Assembly: GCA_902574995.1 (NCBI GenBank)
Contig: CACGPP010000002.1
Location: 1-64,000 of the forward strand
Reading direction: 5' to 3'
DNA length: 64,000 bases
From: an uncultured Alphaproteobacteria bacterium
GTDB lineage: Bacteria; Pseudomonadota; Alphaproteobacteria; HIMB59
Both the position numbers and the translations under genes were made by a program. The notes beneath the pieces are model-generated. The model was given only the letters and a program-made list of their open reading frames with translations. It did not search any database and was not told the origin of the DNA. Of this stretch, positions 33,591 through 43,367 are shown one piece after another (the stretch's first letter is position 1; every line of letters begins with the position of its first letter).

Positions 33591-34322
33591 TCATCTTATG
33601 CTTCTTCCACCATCAACAGGTATAGTTAGTCCTGTCATAAAAGATGAAGCCTCACTTGCAAGAAAATAAATTACACTTGCTACTTCTGTTGGTTTGCCAA
33701 TCCTACCGATAGGATGATTTTCCCGCATTTTTTTTTCATATTCTTTTTTTGATAAATCTTTTTTAAAGGAAGCTAACATTGGTGTATCAATAGCACCAGG
33801 AGCAACAGCATTAACTCTTATATTGAAATTAGATAAATCCAAAGCCAAAGATGCTGTAAAAGATATTATTGCACTTTTTGATGTTGCATAAGCCAACATA
33901 TTTTTTGCTCCTCTAATGCTATTTATTGAAGCTAAATTTACTATGGAAGATTTCTTACTTTTTTTAAGAAATGGTAATGCATATTTGCAAGCCAAAAAAG
34001 TGCCCATCACATTATTATTGAAGTGATATGTCCATTCACTCATCGAGGTTGTCTCTAAATTACCGCTCAGTCTCACACCAGCACTATTTACTAGAACGTC
34101 AATTTTTCCGTGCTTTTTTTTTATAATTTTGGATAGATTTTTCCACTCAGAATTATTAGTTATATCTATTTGATAGTATTCAATATCTTTACTTTTATTA
34201 TTAATTTTTTTTAGGGAAGTGCCTATAACCCCGTAGCCATTATTTGAAAAAATCTTGGATGCACTTTTTCCAATACCTGACTCAGCTCCTGTTATCAGGA
34301 CAATTTTTTTTTTAGTTATCAA
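33591..34322 (-). CDS. SDR-family dehydrogenase
   Basis: A 243-residue classical short-chain dehydrogenase. TGAESGIGKS is the nucleotide-binding loop, NSAG the structural motif, and the Ser...YATSK tetrad the active site (YxxxK). PGAIDTPM and the C-terminal GLTIPVDGG complete the pattern. It lies 2 bases after the iolD-like stop on the same strand. In a sugar island the likely substrate is a polyol or sugar (for example an aldose or inositol derivative), but the exact substrate cannot be read from the sequence. Confidence 0.8.
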   Translation of the reverse strand: MITKKKIVLITGAESGIGKSASKIFSNNGYGVIGTSLKKINNKSKDIEYYQIDITNNSEWKNLSKIIKKKHGKIDVLVNSAGVRLSGNLETTSMSEWTYHFNNNVMGTFLACKYALPFLKKSKKSSIVNLASINSIRGAKNMLAYATSKSAIISFTASLALDLSNFNIRVNAVAPGAIDTPMLASFKKDLSKKEYEKKMRENHPIGRIGKPTEVASVIYFLASEASSFMTGLTIPVDGGRSIR

Positions 34323-34324
34323 GA

Positions 34325-36172
34325 TTAAACGCCTTTGCGCTGTTTGCTCTTTCCAGCTTCAAAATCATTGAGAGCTTTTTTGTTATCTTCGGTAATTGGA
34401 TCTTGTAATGTTGGGGACTCCCAAAAAGCTCCTCCATTTTCTAACCATAAATATCCATGTGTTTTTATAGATATCACATAAGTTTTATCTGAGTCTTTTG
34501 CTCTCTTGAAAGCTGCTTCTAACTCAGATGTAGAACTTACAGTTTCTGCATTTGCCCCCATGCTTTTTGCATGCATTTCAAAATCTACGAATTGGAGATT
34601 GGTTGCATTAGCAGCACGAAGATTGCAAATATATTCCTTACCTCCTTTTGCAAGTTGAAGTCTATTGATAACCATATGTCCTCCATTATCACAGACGATA
34701 ATGATTAATTTTTTGTTATAAATTACAGAACTATAAATATCACTATTACTTAGTAAATATGAGCCATCTCCAACAAATACAACAACATCTTGATCGGGTT
34801 TTGCCATTTTGATTCCCAAAGAACCCGAAATTTCAAACCCCATTGTGGAGTAGCCCCACTCTGATTCCCAGGTATTCAGTTGTTTTGGTTTCCACACTTG
34901 AACTACTTCACCTACAAGTCCACCAGCGGCGGTTACAACTATATCCGAGTCATCTGCATTTCGATAAACTGCCCCAACTGCATGAGCATATGAGGGTTCC
35001 TTTTGGTTTGTAGGTCCGCTTTCTTTTTTAACATATGTGTTCCACTTTTCTCTTTCTTTAACTGCTCTTTGATACCAACTATCATTAGCCCTCCAGTTAC
35101 CTAATGCTTCTGATATTTGCTGAAGACCGATTTTTGCATCGCTTATAACACCAGTTGCCATATGTTTAGTGACGTCGTATCTTGATGTATTAATAGAAAC
35201 TAATTTAAAATCTGGATTTTCAAAATTAGACCAAGATGCAGTTGTGAAGTCAGCAAGTTTTGTTCCGATAGCAATTGCTAAGTCTGTATCTTTAGAGAGA
35301 TTGTTTGCCGAACCCTCACCTAAAGCACCTATTGCGCTGATATAATATGGATCATCCTTAGTCATACATCCGATACCCATAACAGTAGACGTGACAGGGA
35401 TATTGTGTCTCTTTGCAAAATTTGAGAGTTCTTCTTCCGCGCCAGAATAGAGAACTCCTCCTCCTGAAATAATTAAAGGCTGTTTTGAATTTTTAATTTT
35501 ATCAACTGCCTGTTTGACTTGAATTGGGTCAGGATGCACTCTTCTAATCTCATGAATTTTCTCCTCAAAAAAAATTTCAGGAAAATCAAATGACTCACCT
35601 TGAACATCTTGTGACATTGCGATGGTGGCAGGACCGCATTCTGCTGGATCAAGCATTAATTGAATAGCCTGAGGAAGTGAGGATAAAATTTGTTCTGGTC
35701 TTGTTATTCGATCAAAATATTTTGAAACTGGTCTAAAAGCATCGTTAGCAGTTTCAATTGGTGAATTAAAATTTTCAACTTGTTGCAAAACAGGATCAGG
35801 GAAACGACTTGCAAAGGTGTCTCCAGGTAAAAGTAAAAGGGGCAATCTATTACTCAATGCTACAGCAGCAGCGGTTACCATATTGGTTGCACCTGGACCA
35901 ACACTTGATGTACAAATGTATATTTGTCGACGCCTCATTGCTCTTGCGTATCCAATTGCAGTTAAAGCCATACTTTGTTCATGATGACCTCTATATGTGG
36001 GGAGTTCTGATTGGAATTCCTCCATAGCTTGACCCAAACAAGCTACGTTACCATGACCATAAATTGCAAATGCTCCAGGAAATAATGGTACTTTTTTACC
36101 ATCGATAATAGTTTTCTGTGCAATTAAATATTTAAAAAGTGCATGTGCACAAGATAATTTGATGGTTTTCAT
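34325..36172 (-). CDS. iolD: IolD-like trihydroxycyclohexane-1,2-dione hydrolase (TPP enzyme)
   Basis: A 615-residue thiamine-diphosphate enzyme. The N-terminal domain includes LFPGAFAIYGHGNV and the catalytic Glu region TYRGHHEQSMA, and the TPP motif starts at GDGSYLLSNSD. The length and the GHGN/RGHHEQ signatures match IolD, which opens the ring of the dione formed from myo-inositol. The frame is open 66 codons further, but ATG at 36172 has GGAGG 5 bases upstream and begins the conserved MKTIKLSCAHAL. No iolG, iolE, iolB or iolC is nearby. Transcribed with the SDR gene. Confidence 0.8.
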   Translation of the reverse strand: MKTIKLSCAHALFKYLIAQKTIIDGKKVPLFPGAFAIYGHGNVACLGQAMEEFQSELPTYRGHHEQSMALTAIGYARAMRRRQIYICTSSVGPGATNMVTAAAVALSNRLPLLLLPGDTFASRFPDPVLQQVENFNSPIETANDAFRPVSKYFDRITRPEQILSSLPQAIQLMLDPAECGPATIAMSQDVQGESFDFPEIFFEEKIHEIRRVHPDPIQVKQAVDKIKNSKQPLIISGGGVLYSGAEEELSNFAKRHNIPVTSTVMGIGCMTKDDPYYISAIGALGEGSANNLSKDTDLAIAIGTKLADFTTASWSNFENPDFKLVSINTSRYDVTKHMATGVISDAKIGLQQISEALGNWRANDSWYQRAVKEREKWNTYVKKESGPTNQKEPSYAHAVGAVYRNADDSDIVVTAAGGLVGEVVQVWKPKQLNTWESEWGYSTMGFEISGSLGIKMAKPDQDVVVFVGDGSYLLSNSDIYSSVIYNKKLIIIVCDNGGHMVINRLQLAKGGKEYICNLRAANATNLQFVDFEMHAKSMGANAETVSSTSELEAAFKRAKDSDKTYVISIKTHGYLWLENGGAFWESPTLQDPITEDNKKALNDFEAGKSKQRKGV

Positions 36173-36285
36173 TATTCCTCCAAAAACTAAACCTATTATA
36201 GATATTACATGATAGAAAAATAATTTGAATGAAAAACCTTTTAAAATTGATACTTTTTTGAAATAACTTTTAATCAGATAATAAA

Positions 36286-37248
36286 ATGAAAATTGCAATA
36301 TTAGGAACAGTTCATCCAAAAGGGTTAGAGTTTTTAAAAGAAAATAAGCTAGAAATAGTCGAGGTAACAAATTTTAACTATCAAAACCTACAAGTGGAAT
36401 TAAAGTTTGTTGATGCAATCCTACTGAGAACTTCTAGGCTAGATCAAGATATTTTAGAGCATTGTAAAAATTTAAAAATTATTTCAAGACATGGTGTTGG
36501 TTATGACAATGTTGATTTAGATTATTTAAATAAGAAAAAAATTGCTCTTTGTATTACATCAACATCTAATGCCGTAAGTGTTGCTGAACATGTAATGTCA
36601 TTCTTTTTGTATTTAACAAAAAATTTATCTCTTTCTGATAAATTAGTGAAAGGAGGGAATTTTACTCAAAGGTCCGAACTGCCAAACTTTTTTGAATTAT
36701 ATAAAAAAAAATTACTTATAGCTGGTTTTGGTAGAATAGGAAAAGAAGTTGCAAAGAGATGTCTTGGTTTTGATATGGAAGTATATGTTTATGATCCATT
36801 TTTAAATAGTGATTTAATAAAAAAAACTGGTTGTATACCCATAGAAAAAAATGATGGTTTAGCACTTGCAGATTTTGTTAGCATACATTTACCGTTAAAT
36901 GAGGACACAAAAGATTTTATATCGCAAACAGAATTAGATCTTATGAAAAAAAAAACAATTCTAGTAAATACATCTAGGGGTGGGATAGTAAATGAAAATG
37001 ATTTATATCAAGCCCTTCACTCAAAAAAAATCTTAGGTGCAGGAATGGATGTTTTTGTGTCTGAGCCCCCAGAGTCCGATCATCCTTTTTTTAAGTTAGA
37101 TAATATTTTATTAACGCCTCATAATGCTGCATTAACTTTGGAATGCAGAGAGAGAATGTCTCTAGAAGCATCACAAAATATATTCTACTATTTAAAAAAT
37201 ATTACGAAATTAAACATGAAAAATTTAGTTAATAAGAAATTTCTTTAA
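36286..37248 (+). CDS. D-isomer-specific 2-hydroxyacid dehydrogenase
   Basis: A 320-residue NAD-dependent dehydrogenase of the phosphoglycerate-dehydrogenase superfamily. The coenzyme loop is GFGRIG, the catalytic Arg lies in NTSRGGIV, the Glu in SEPP and the His in TPHNAAL. No ACT domain, so it is not a regulated SerA. It is divergent from iolD across a 113-base gap and convergent with the lactonase gene. Within this island it may oxidise or reduce a sugar-derived hydroxyacid (for example a glyoxylate/hydroxypyruvate-like product). Confidence 0.8.
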   Translation: MKIAILGTVHPKGLEFLKENKLEIVEVTNFNYQNLQVELKFVDAILLRTSRLDQDILEHCKNLKIISRHGVGYDNVDLDYLNKKKIALCITSTSNAVSVAEHVMSFFLYLTKNLSLSDKLVKGGNFTQRSELPNFFELYKKKLLIAGFGRIGKEVAKRCLGFDMEVYVYDPFLNSDLIKKTGCIPIEKNDGLALADFVSIHLPLNEDTKDFISQTELDLMKKKTILVNTSRGGIVNENDLYQALHSKKILGAGMDVFVSEPPESDHPFFKLDNILLTPHNAALTLECRERMSLEASQNIFYYLKNITKLNMKNLVNKKFL

Positions 37249-37250
37249 AA

Positions 37251-38123
37251 TCAAATATCAGTTAAAAGTTGAGCACGGCCTTGAGTACCAGTTTCAATTT
37301 TATAAAGATTTCCACCTTCATTATCACTAGTAGGATCTGCTCTTAAAGATGTTATGTAAAGACTATTTAAATTAGCACCACCAAATGTTACACATGTGGG
37401 CGTATTGGTTGGAAGATTAATTTTTTCTATTATTTTTTCATCTTTTGTATCAACACAAATTATACATCTACCCCTGACTCTTGCTGACCAATAATTATTA
37501 TCTATATCTACAGTAGCCCCATCAGGTTCACCAACATTTTTAAAGATCATATTTGTTTCTAATTCATAAAACTTATTGAAATTTTTAGTGTACTCGAATT
37601 TTTGTATTCGACCAGTTGGAGTATCAGCAAAATACATGATATTTTCGTTTTCTGAAAAGGCTATTCCATTAGAAACTGTGACATTTGACAAAAGTTGTGT
37701 TAGAGATAAATTTGGTGCAAGTCTATAGAGATTAGCAATGGGCTTTCTTTTTGCTTTATCTGGATCTTCATTATAGGTACCAAATACTATGCCTCCATAA
37801 GGATCTACTTTTGCATCATTAATTCGAGTTTGATTATTTGTGATTTCAACTTCGCATATTTTGTCGAATGAAGAAAAATTTTTATCAGAAATGGTTATAA
37901 AGTTGGGAAATCCAATAATAAATCCCTCTTTTTTCCTTGGAAGAATAAACCCTGCCCTATCTGGTAAATTAAATACAAAGCTTTGATTGTTATCATCAAG
38001 CATCCATGCCTTCTTTGATTCTATGTCTGTCCAAACTAGGCAGTTATATCTTGGGTCCCAAAAACAGCTTTCGCCAAGTAAATTTTTGCATTTAAGAATT
38101 GTTGTAACTTTTAATTTATTCAT
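37251..38123 (-). CDS. SMP-30/gluconolactonase-like sugar lactonase
   Basis: A 290-residue six-bladed beta-propeller lactonase. LGESCFWDPR has the metal-binding Glu near the N-terminus, VSNGIAFSENENIMYFADTPTGR the Asn and propeller motif, and GEPDGATVDIDNNYWSA the second Asp/Asn. The C-terminal TCVTFGGANLNSLYITS is also diagnostic. It would hydrolyse aldonolactones such as galactono- or arabinonolactone. It is the last gene of the galactoside operon, one base after galK, suggesting an oxidative branch in addition to the Leloir genes. Confidence 0.85.
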   Translation of the reverse strand: MNKLKVTTILKCKNLLGESCFWDPRYNCLVWTDIESKKAWMLDDNNQSFVFNLPDRAGFILPRKKEGFIIGFPNFITISDKNFSSFDKICEVEITNNQTRINDAKVDPYGGIVFGTYNEDPDKAKRKPIANLYRLAPNLSLTQLLSNVTVSNGIAFSENENIMYFADTPTGRIQKFEYTKNFNKFYELETNMIFKNVGEPDGATVDIDNNYWSARVRGRCIICVDTKDEKIIEKINLPTNTPTCVTFGGANLNSLYITSLRADPTSDNEGGNLYKIETGTQGRAQLLTDI

Positions 38124-38124
38124 T

Positions 38125-39210
38125 TTAAATTGGTGTAATATTTCGTCCTATGTTGGTGACTAAATATGATTTAGGACAATGTTCTAATATTTTTTTGATA
38201 ATATCATCTCTGCGAGTATTTGACGACAAAACCACAATGCAACCTCCAAATCCAGCACCCGTAAGCCTTGCGCCTAAAGCACCGTTTGACTGAGCAGTTT
38301 TAACAATATGATTTAATTCAGGACTAGATATTTCATAATCTTTGTCCATGGAAATATGACTTTCATTCATTAAATTTCCAAATGCATGGGCATTATTATC
38401 TTTTAAAAATTGTACAGCCTTTAATACTCGATCGTTTTCAGTAATGACATGTCTAGCTCTTCTTAAAATTTTAGAATCTTTAATTTTATTTAAATCAGAA
38501 ATTTCTGCATGGCGTAATGATGAGATATTAAGAAATTTAGTAGCTATTTCTGTCTCTCTTTTTCTTTCATTATACAACCCTTCTGAGAGTTTTCGCGTGC
38601 TTCCAGAATGAATAATTATGAAGGTATAATCTCTAAAGATAGGTACTATTTCTGTATTCAAATTTTCACAATCCAAGAATAGTACTTGTCCAAATTCAGA
38701 TTTTGATGATGACATTTGATCCATTATTCCACAAAAGGTTCCTATAAAATGATGTTCTATCAGTTGTCCTATTTTTGCTATTCTAGTTGATGATAGTTCA
38801 TGTCCAACCATTTGGCATAAGGCCCTCAACATTGCTATTTCAAATGCGGCTGATGAAGATAATCCCGATCCTGTTGGGATACTGGAGGTAACCGCAATAT
38901 CTAAACCTTTAATAAGTTGTCCTTCCTTTGCCATGTAATATAAAGCTCCTCTGACAAAATCTATCCAGGTTCCATCAATATTTGAGTCAGATAGTACAGT
39001 CTTTTCACCAAATTCTTCTGAAATACCAACAATTTTAAAGTCTAATCGAGGACTCAGACTTACTTCAATTTTCTGTTCGATTAATGTTGGAAGCACGAAA
39101 CCTTTATTATAATCGGTGTGCTCACCAATTAAATTTACTCTTCCATGTGCCTCTGATGACGATACTGCAGGATAGTGGAAGTACTGCTCAAATAAAGACT
39201 GACTATTCAT
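38125..39210 (-). CDS. galK: galactokinase
   Basis: A 361-residue GHMP kinase. GRVNLIGEHTDYNKGFVLP is the galactokinase signature, SSIPTGSGLSSSAAFEIA the phosphate-binding loop and LTGAGFGGCIVVL motif 3. It makes galactose 1-phosphate. The start is ambiguous: ATG at 39210 lies within the last codons of galT (GATGAATAG), whereas GTG at 39225 would add five residues; I use the ATG. Coupled with galT. Confidence 0.9.
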   Translation of the reverse strand: MNSQSLFEQYFHYPAVSSSEAHGRVNLIGEHTDYNKGFVLPTLIEQKIEVSLSPRLDFKIVGISEEFGEKTVLSDSNIDGTWIDFVRGALYYMAKEGQLIKGLDIAVTSSIPTGSGLSSSAAFEIAMLRALCQMVGHELSSTRIAKIGQLIEHHFIGTFCGIMDQMSSSKSEFGQVLFLDCENLNTEIVPIFRDYTFIIIHSGSTRKLSEGLYNERKRETEIATKFLNISSLRHAEISDLNKIKDSKILRRARHVITENDRVLKAVQFLKDNNAHAFGNLMNESHISMDKDYEISSPELNHIVKTAQSNGALGARLTGAGFGGCIVVLSSNTRRDDIIKKILEHCPKSYLVTNIGRNITPI

Positions 39211-40261
39211 CAGGTAGTTCTTCACCTCTCAAGATACGAGCTGAGCGTTCTGGAGGAAGATCTACTAAAAAAAACCCTGCAATTTGCTCGACACCTGCTA
39301 AATATTTTAATTTTGTTTTTGATCTGCGAATCGGTTGAAAGCATAAATGAAAATGATGAGAATTCTCAAAACCTTTAGGAGATAGCTGCCATGCAAGAGT
39401 ATACGGCATAGGATCACCAAATACTTTGTTTAAACTTTGAGAGGCATCAAGCATAAGTTCAGCAAGATCTTTTTGCTCTTTTTCTGAAAGTTCAAAAATA
39501 TTAGATGTCCTTCGATAAGGCACTACCCAAATTTCAAAGGGGTATCTAGCCCAACGAGGTACAAAGGATATAGCAGAAGAATTTTTTTTTAAAATTAATT
39601 CTTTAGATATATTCAATAAATATTTTTCGAGAGGTTTTGATTTTTGTACTATAGCTTGCCTTTTAATCAATTCTGGAATGTGTCCAAAACTATATATTTG
39701 TCCATGAGGATGATCTAAAGTTACCCCAATTTCTTTTCCTTTGTTTTCAAATGGTAAAATAAATTCAATTTTTGGATTATTATATAATTCTTCAGTGCGG
39801 TTAGATAGTGCATGAATAATTAGTTGAATTCTCTCAATAGGTAAATTAGAGAACTCATCGTTATGTTTTGAACTATAAGAGATTACATCACAAGTTCCTA
39901 CTGCCTGATTGGTTTCTACTTCTAAATAAGGTATATCAGACTCATCTAATTTGAATGAGCTGAAACGATTTGTAAAGATGGCAACTTCATATTGGTCAAC
40001 AGGAATGTCACTTGGTGCTTCGTCATTTTTCATTGGACATAAAGGACATTCAAGGACCTTAGGTAAAAAGGTTCTGTTTTGTCTTGATGTTGAGTATCCT
40101 ACCCATTCAGAGCGAACTGGGTGGAATCTAAGATGAGTTTTGTTATCAAAGATTGGGGGCAAACCTTCAAAAACTTTGTAGTTTATGTGATTTTGGCTAA
40201 ATAAAATAAGTTCTTTTCCATCACCTCTGTCAATTCTTTTTATATATAGATTATATGTCAT
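39203..40261 (-). CDS. galT: galactose-1-phosphate uridylyltransferase
   Basis: A 352-residue GalT of the HIT superfamily. CPLCP supplies zinc ligands, the catalytic HPHGQIYS carries the His-Pro-His nucleophile motif, and NSHHFHLCFQPI is the second histidine-rich region. It exchanges UMP between glucose and galactose 1-phosphates. Its start overlaps the GH4 stop by 4 bases (ATGA). No galE is in the window, so the epimerase must lie elsewhere. Confidence 0.9.
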   Translation of the reverse strand: MTYNLYIKRIDRGDGKELILFSQNHINYKVFEGLPPIFDNKTHLRFHPVRSEWVGYSTSRQNRTFLPKVLECPLCPMKNDEAPSDIPVDQYEVAIFTNRFSSFKLDESDIPYLEVETNQAVGTCDVISYSSKHNDEFSNLPIERIQLIIHALSNRTEELYNNPKIEFILPFENKGKEIGVTLDHPHGQIYSFGHIPELIKRQAIVQKSKPLEKYLLNISKELILKKNSSAISFVPRWARYPFEIWVVPYRRTSNIFELSEKEQKDLAELMLDASQSLNKVFGDPMPYTLAWQLSPKGFENSHHFHLCFQPIRRSKTKLKYLAGVEQIAGFFLVDLPPERSARILRGEELPDE

Positions 40262-41586
40262 TTGAAAACAGGTAACATTGAACCATGAGCATCTAGCAAC
40301 TCATCAACCATTTTCCAAATTTGATCTAAATTAAGTTCACCAGCAGTGTGTGGGTCTAGCATGGCAGCATGATAAATACTCTCTTTCTTAAGAGTTTTAA
40401 GAGCCTCAACTGTTAATTGTTGAACATTAATATTGGTCTGAATTAGATTTGCTAAGTGCATAGGTAATGGTGGTACTGATTGTGGAGTGAGGTCATTTTT
40501 TCCAACAATACAAGGAACTTCAACACAGCAATTTTTAGGTAAATTAGGTATGAAATTTTTATTAAGAACATTTCCATAAACAGTGTCTTGATTTCCAGTT
40601 ACCATTGATAAAATTATTCTCGAAGCATACTCTACAGATTTATTATATTCTTTTTGAGGTTTGCTAATTAAATCTTTTTTTTGGATTTCCCATTCTTGAA
40701 TTTGTTTTTTACAGCGTCGAATGTATTCATTAACTGGAATATCAAACTTTGAAATTAATTCTTTTTGGTGATTTTTAATAAACCAAGGTGTATATTCTGC
40801 GAAATGTTCAGATGACTCTGTAACAAAATAACCAAGTCTTTTCAATACTTCATATCTTACATGATTTGAACAACCATCCCAATTAGTTCCAAAATTACCT
40901 TCCTCTCCTGCCTTAAAAATTTTAGGGTAAAGATCTTCCGTTAAACCATTATCTAATTTTTTTTCAAACTTTGTAAAAAATGACATATGATTTATTCCAG
41001 AGCACTCATATTGAATTTTGCTTAAATCTTCATTTATGTCTCTCGCTAAATCAGCAGCTGTACCTTGGACAGAATGACAAAGTCCTACATATTGGAGCTC
41101 AGGAACAAAGTCTGAGAGAGCTAGACAATTGATTGCCATAGGATTTACATATTGAAGCATCCATGCTTTAGGGCATTGATCCATTATATCTTTGGCAATT
41201 TCAACTAAAACAGGAACTGTTCTCAACCCGCGCATAATACCCCCAATACCCAGCGTGTCTGCAATGGTTTGTTGAAGTCCATACTTGGCTGGTATTTCAA
41301 AATCAATAACAGTTGAGGGTTCATAACCTCCAACCTGTATCATAACTATAACAAAATCAGCGCCTTTAAGAGCCTCTTTTCTATCTAACGTAGTTGTTAT
41401 TGAAGCCGAAGCTTTTAGCGACTTACATATATTATCAGCAACTATTTTTGATGTTTTTAATCTTTTTGGTTCTATATCATGTAAGGCAATATCAAACGAA
41501 TTTAATTCTGGCTCAAGTAAAATATCTACCAAAATACTTTTCATGAAGACAGTACTACCCGCACCTATAAAAGTAATTTTAGCCAA
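40258..41586 (-). CDS. GH4 alpha-galactosidase (MelA-like)
   Basis: A 442-residue family 4 glycosidase. ITFIGAGSTVFMKSILVDIL is the Rossmann start (positions 4-23), QYVNPM the substrate loop, and CHSVQGT the motif that in GH4 marks alpha-galactosidases such as MelA; NHMSF follows. Needs NAD and Mn. It would release galactose from melibiose- or galactosylglycerol-type solutes imported by the adjacent transporter. Only 2 bases separate it from the permease gene, and it overlaps galT by 4. Confidence 0.85.
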   Translation of the reverse strand: MAKITFIGAGSTVFMKSILVDILLEPELNSFDIALHDIEPKRLKTSKIVADNICKSLKASASITTTLDRKEALKGADFVIVMIQVGGYEPSTVIDFEIPAKYGLQQTIADTLGIGGIMRGLRTVPVLVEIAKDIMDQCPKAWMLQYVNPMAINCLALSDFVPELQYVGLCHSVQGTAADLARDINEDLSKIQYECSGINHMSFFTKFEKKLDNGLTEDLYPKIFKAGEEGNFGTNWDGCSNHVRYEVLKRLGYFVTESSEHFAEYTPWFIKNHQKELISKFDIPVNEYIRRCKKQIQEWEIQKKDLISKPQKEYNKSVEYASRIILSMVTGNQDTVYGNVLNKNFIPNLPKNCCVEVPCIVGKNDLTPQSVPPLPMHLANLIQTNINVQQLTVEALKTLKKESIYHAAMLDPHTAGELNLDQIWKMVDELLDAHGSMLPVFK

Positions 41587-41588
41587 TT

Positions 41589-42440
41589 CTATCCCTTACT
41601 AGCGCCTAGTGTAAGACCAGCTATAAAATGTTTTTGCATTAGAAAAAACATTATCACAGGTGGAACTGCTGCGATTATTGATCCAGCAGATAGAAGATGA
41701 TAGACAGTAACCCATTGACCATTTAGAGATTTCAAACCTGCAGTAATTGGCATTGCGTGTTGTCCTTGAATTAAAACAGTTGCCCAAAAAAAGTCATTCC
41801 AAATAAATGTAAATATTAGCACAGACAACGCAGCGATAGCCGGTCTTGTAAGGGGAACTACTATCTTCAAGAATATATTAAACTCTGAAGTACCATCGAT
41901 CCTTGCGGCCTCAAATAATTCATTTGGTAAAGCTTTGATAAAATTTCTCATAAATAAAGTACAAAAGCCAGTTTGAAAGGCAACATGAAATAAAACTAAC
42001 CCTGTAACTGTATCATACAAACCCATTTGGAAAGTCAGGTCTCGAACTGGTATCATTAAAATTTGAAATGGAACAAAGTTTCCAGCTATAAATGTGAAAA
42101 AGATAAAAAGATTTGCTTTAAACTTATATGATGCTAAAGCAAAACCTGTCATACAACTTATAGCAACAGCGCCTATTACAGTCGGGATAGTTATTTTAAA
42201 ACTATTTATTATGTAAGACAGCATTGGAGTATTTTGAAAAACATCTTTAATATTACTAAACAATAAAAATTCACTAGGTATGCCCCAATAATTTCCTGCA
42301 GTAATATCTCCAAGGCCTCTTATAGAGGTGAGCATAATCCCTATAAGAGGGATCAACCAAATGAATAAAGATACAGGTACAAGTATTTTGTATGAAATCC
42401 TGTTAATTAAAGGTCTTTTTTGAATTGGTATAGGAAACAT
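41589..42440 (-). CDS. galactoside ABC transporter, MalG-type permease
   Basis: A 283-residue CUT1 permease with six predicted helices and the EAA loop FEAARIDGTSEFNIFLKIVVP. The C-terminus HFIAGLTLGASKG is typical of MalG-type subunits. The stop of the upstream permease gene abuts its start. Substrate inferred from the GH4 alpha-galactosidase, galT and galK downstream. Confidence 0.85.
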   Translation of the reverse strand: MFPIPIQKRPLINRISYKILVPVSLFIWLIPLIGIMLTSIRGLGDITAGNYWGIPSEFLLFSNIKDVFQNTPMLSYIINSFKITIPTVIGAVAISCMTGFALASYKFKANLFIFFTFIAGNFVPFQILMIPVRDLTFQMGLYDTVTGLVLFHVAFQTGFCTLFMRNFIKALPNELFEAARIDGTSEFNIFLKIVVPLTRPAIAALSVLIFTFIWNDFFWATVLIQGQHAMPITAGLKSLNGQWVTVYHLLSAGSIIAAVPPVIMFFLMQKHFIAGLTLGASKG

Positions 42441-43358
42441 TTAAAGTCCTTTTTTCTCACTTTGATACATCCGATAAATAAAAAATAATATATAGAACAT
42501 CATTATGGTGAATAAAACTGCTGCAATAGCTGAACCATAACCCATTCTATATCCATATTCGCTTAAAGCGGTCTCGAACATATAATAAGCTAAAACATTG
42601 GTTGAACCATATGGTCCACCTTGTGTCATAATAGCAACCATGTCAAAACTTCTTAGAGATCCGATCACAGTTACAACAATTGCTAAAAAAGTGGCTGGCT
42701 TTAACTGAGGTAAAATAATATTTTTAAATAAAGAAAGGCCTTTAGCACCATCCATTCTACCTGCCTCAATTTGATCTGTATTAAGATTGTTTAAACCTGT
42801 TAAATACAAGATCATACAATATGCAATTTGTGGATAAATTCCGGCAAAGATAATTCCATAGGTAGCAAAATTCTCATCTGCTAAGATGGCATAATTACTG
42901 AGACCTATTTTATCTAAAAAAGGCCCTATGACCCCTCTTGGGTTATAAAACCATGAAAATATAATTCCAATTACAACTTGAGAAATTACAAAAGGAAAAA
43001 AGAAAAGAGATTTGATAAGTCTTATACCAAAAATGGTTTGATTTAAAAATACAGCTAATCCCAATCCTATTGGAACTGCTAACATAAATAAGATTAACCA
43101 CTTAAGATTGTTCAATAACGAAATATAAAAATACTCGTCATCCAATAATTCTATATAGTTTGTTAAACCAACGTAAATTGCTGGAGATAGACCATCCCAT
43201 TGTAATAAAGAAATGTATAGAGAATTAAAAATTGGCCAGATTACATAAACTAAAAAAAGCAATAAACCTGGAAATAAAAAAATCCACGGTGTTAATCTTT
43301 GTTGATTAAGTTTCCACCATGAAGACTTTCTATAAACTATATGTGTGGAATTAGGCAC
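42441..43358 (-). CDS. galactoside ABC transporter, MalF-type permease
   Basis: A 305-residue CUT1 permease with six helices, EAA loop EAGRMDGAKGLSLFKNIILP. The start is GTG at 43358, 9 bases after the intercistronic hairpin, with no clear Shine-Dalgarno, so it may be translated less efficiently than the binding protein. Partner of the permease at 41589. Confidence 0.8.
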   Translation of the reverse strand: MPNSTHIVYRKSSWWKLNQQRLTPWIFLFPGLLLFLVYVIWPIFNSLYISLLQWDGLSPAIYVGLTNYIELLDDEYFYISLLNNLKWLILFMLAVPIGLGLAVFLNQTIFGIRLIKSLFFFPFVISQVVIGIIFSWFYNPRGVIGPFLDKIGLSNYAILADENFATYGIIFAGIYPQIAYCMILYLTGLNNLNTDQIEAGRMDGAKGLSLFKNIILPQLKPATFLAIVVTVIGSLRSFDMVAIMTQGGPYGSTNVLAYYMFETALSEYGYRMGYGSAIAAVLFTIMMFYILFFIYRMYQSEKKGL

Positions 43359-43367
43359 GCTATGAAG

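Noticed and set aside
36173-36370. 66-codon upstream extension of the iolD-like frame
   Set aside because: It encodes an implausible hydrophobic lead, overlaps the divergent dehydrogenase gene, and a GGAGG site points to the ATG at 36172.
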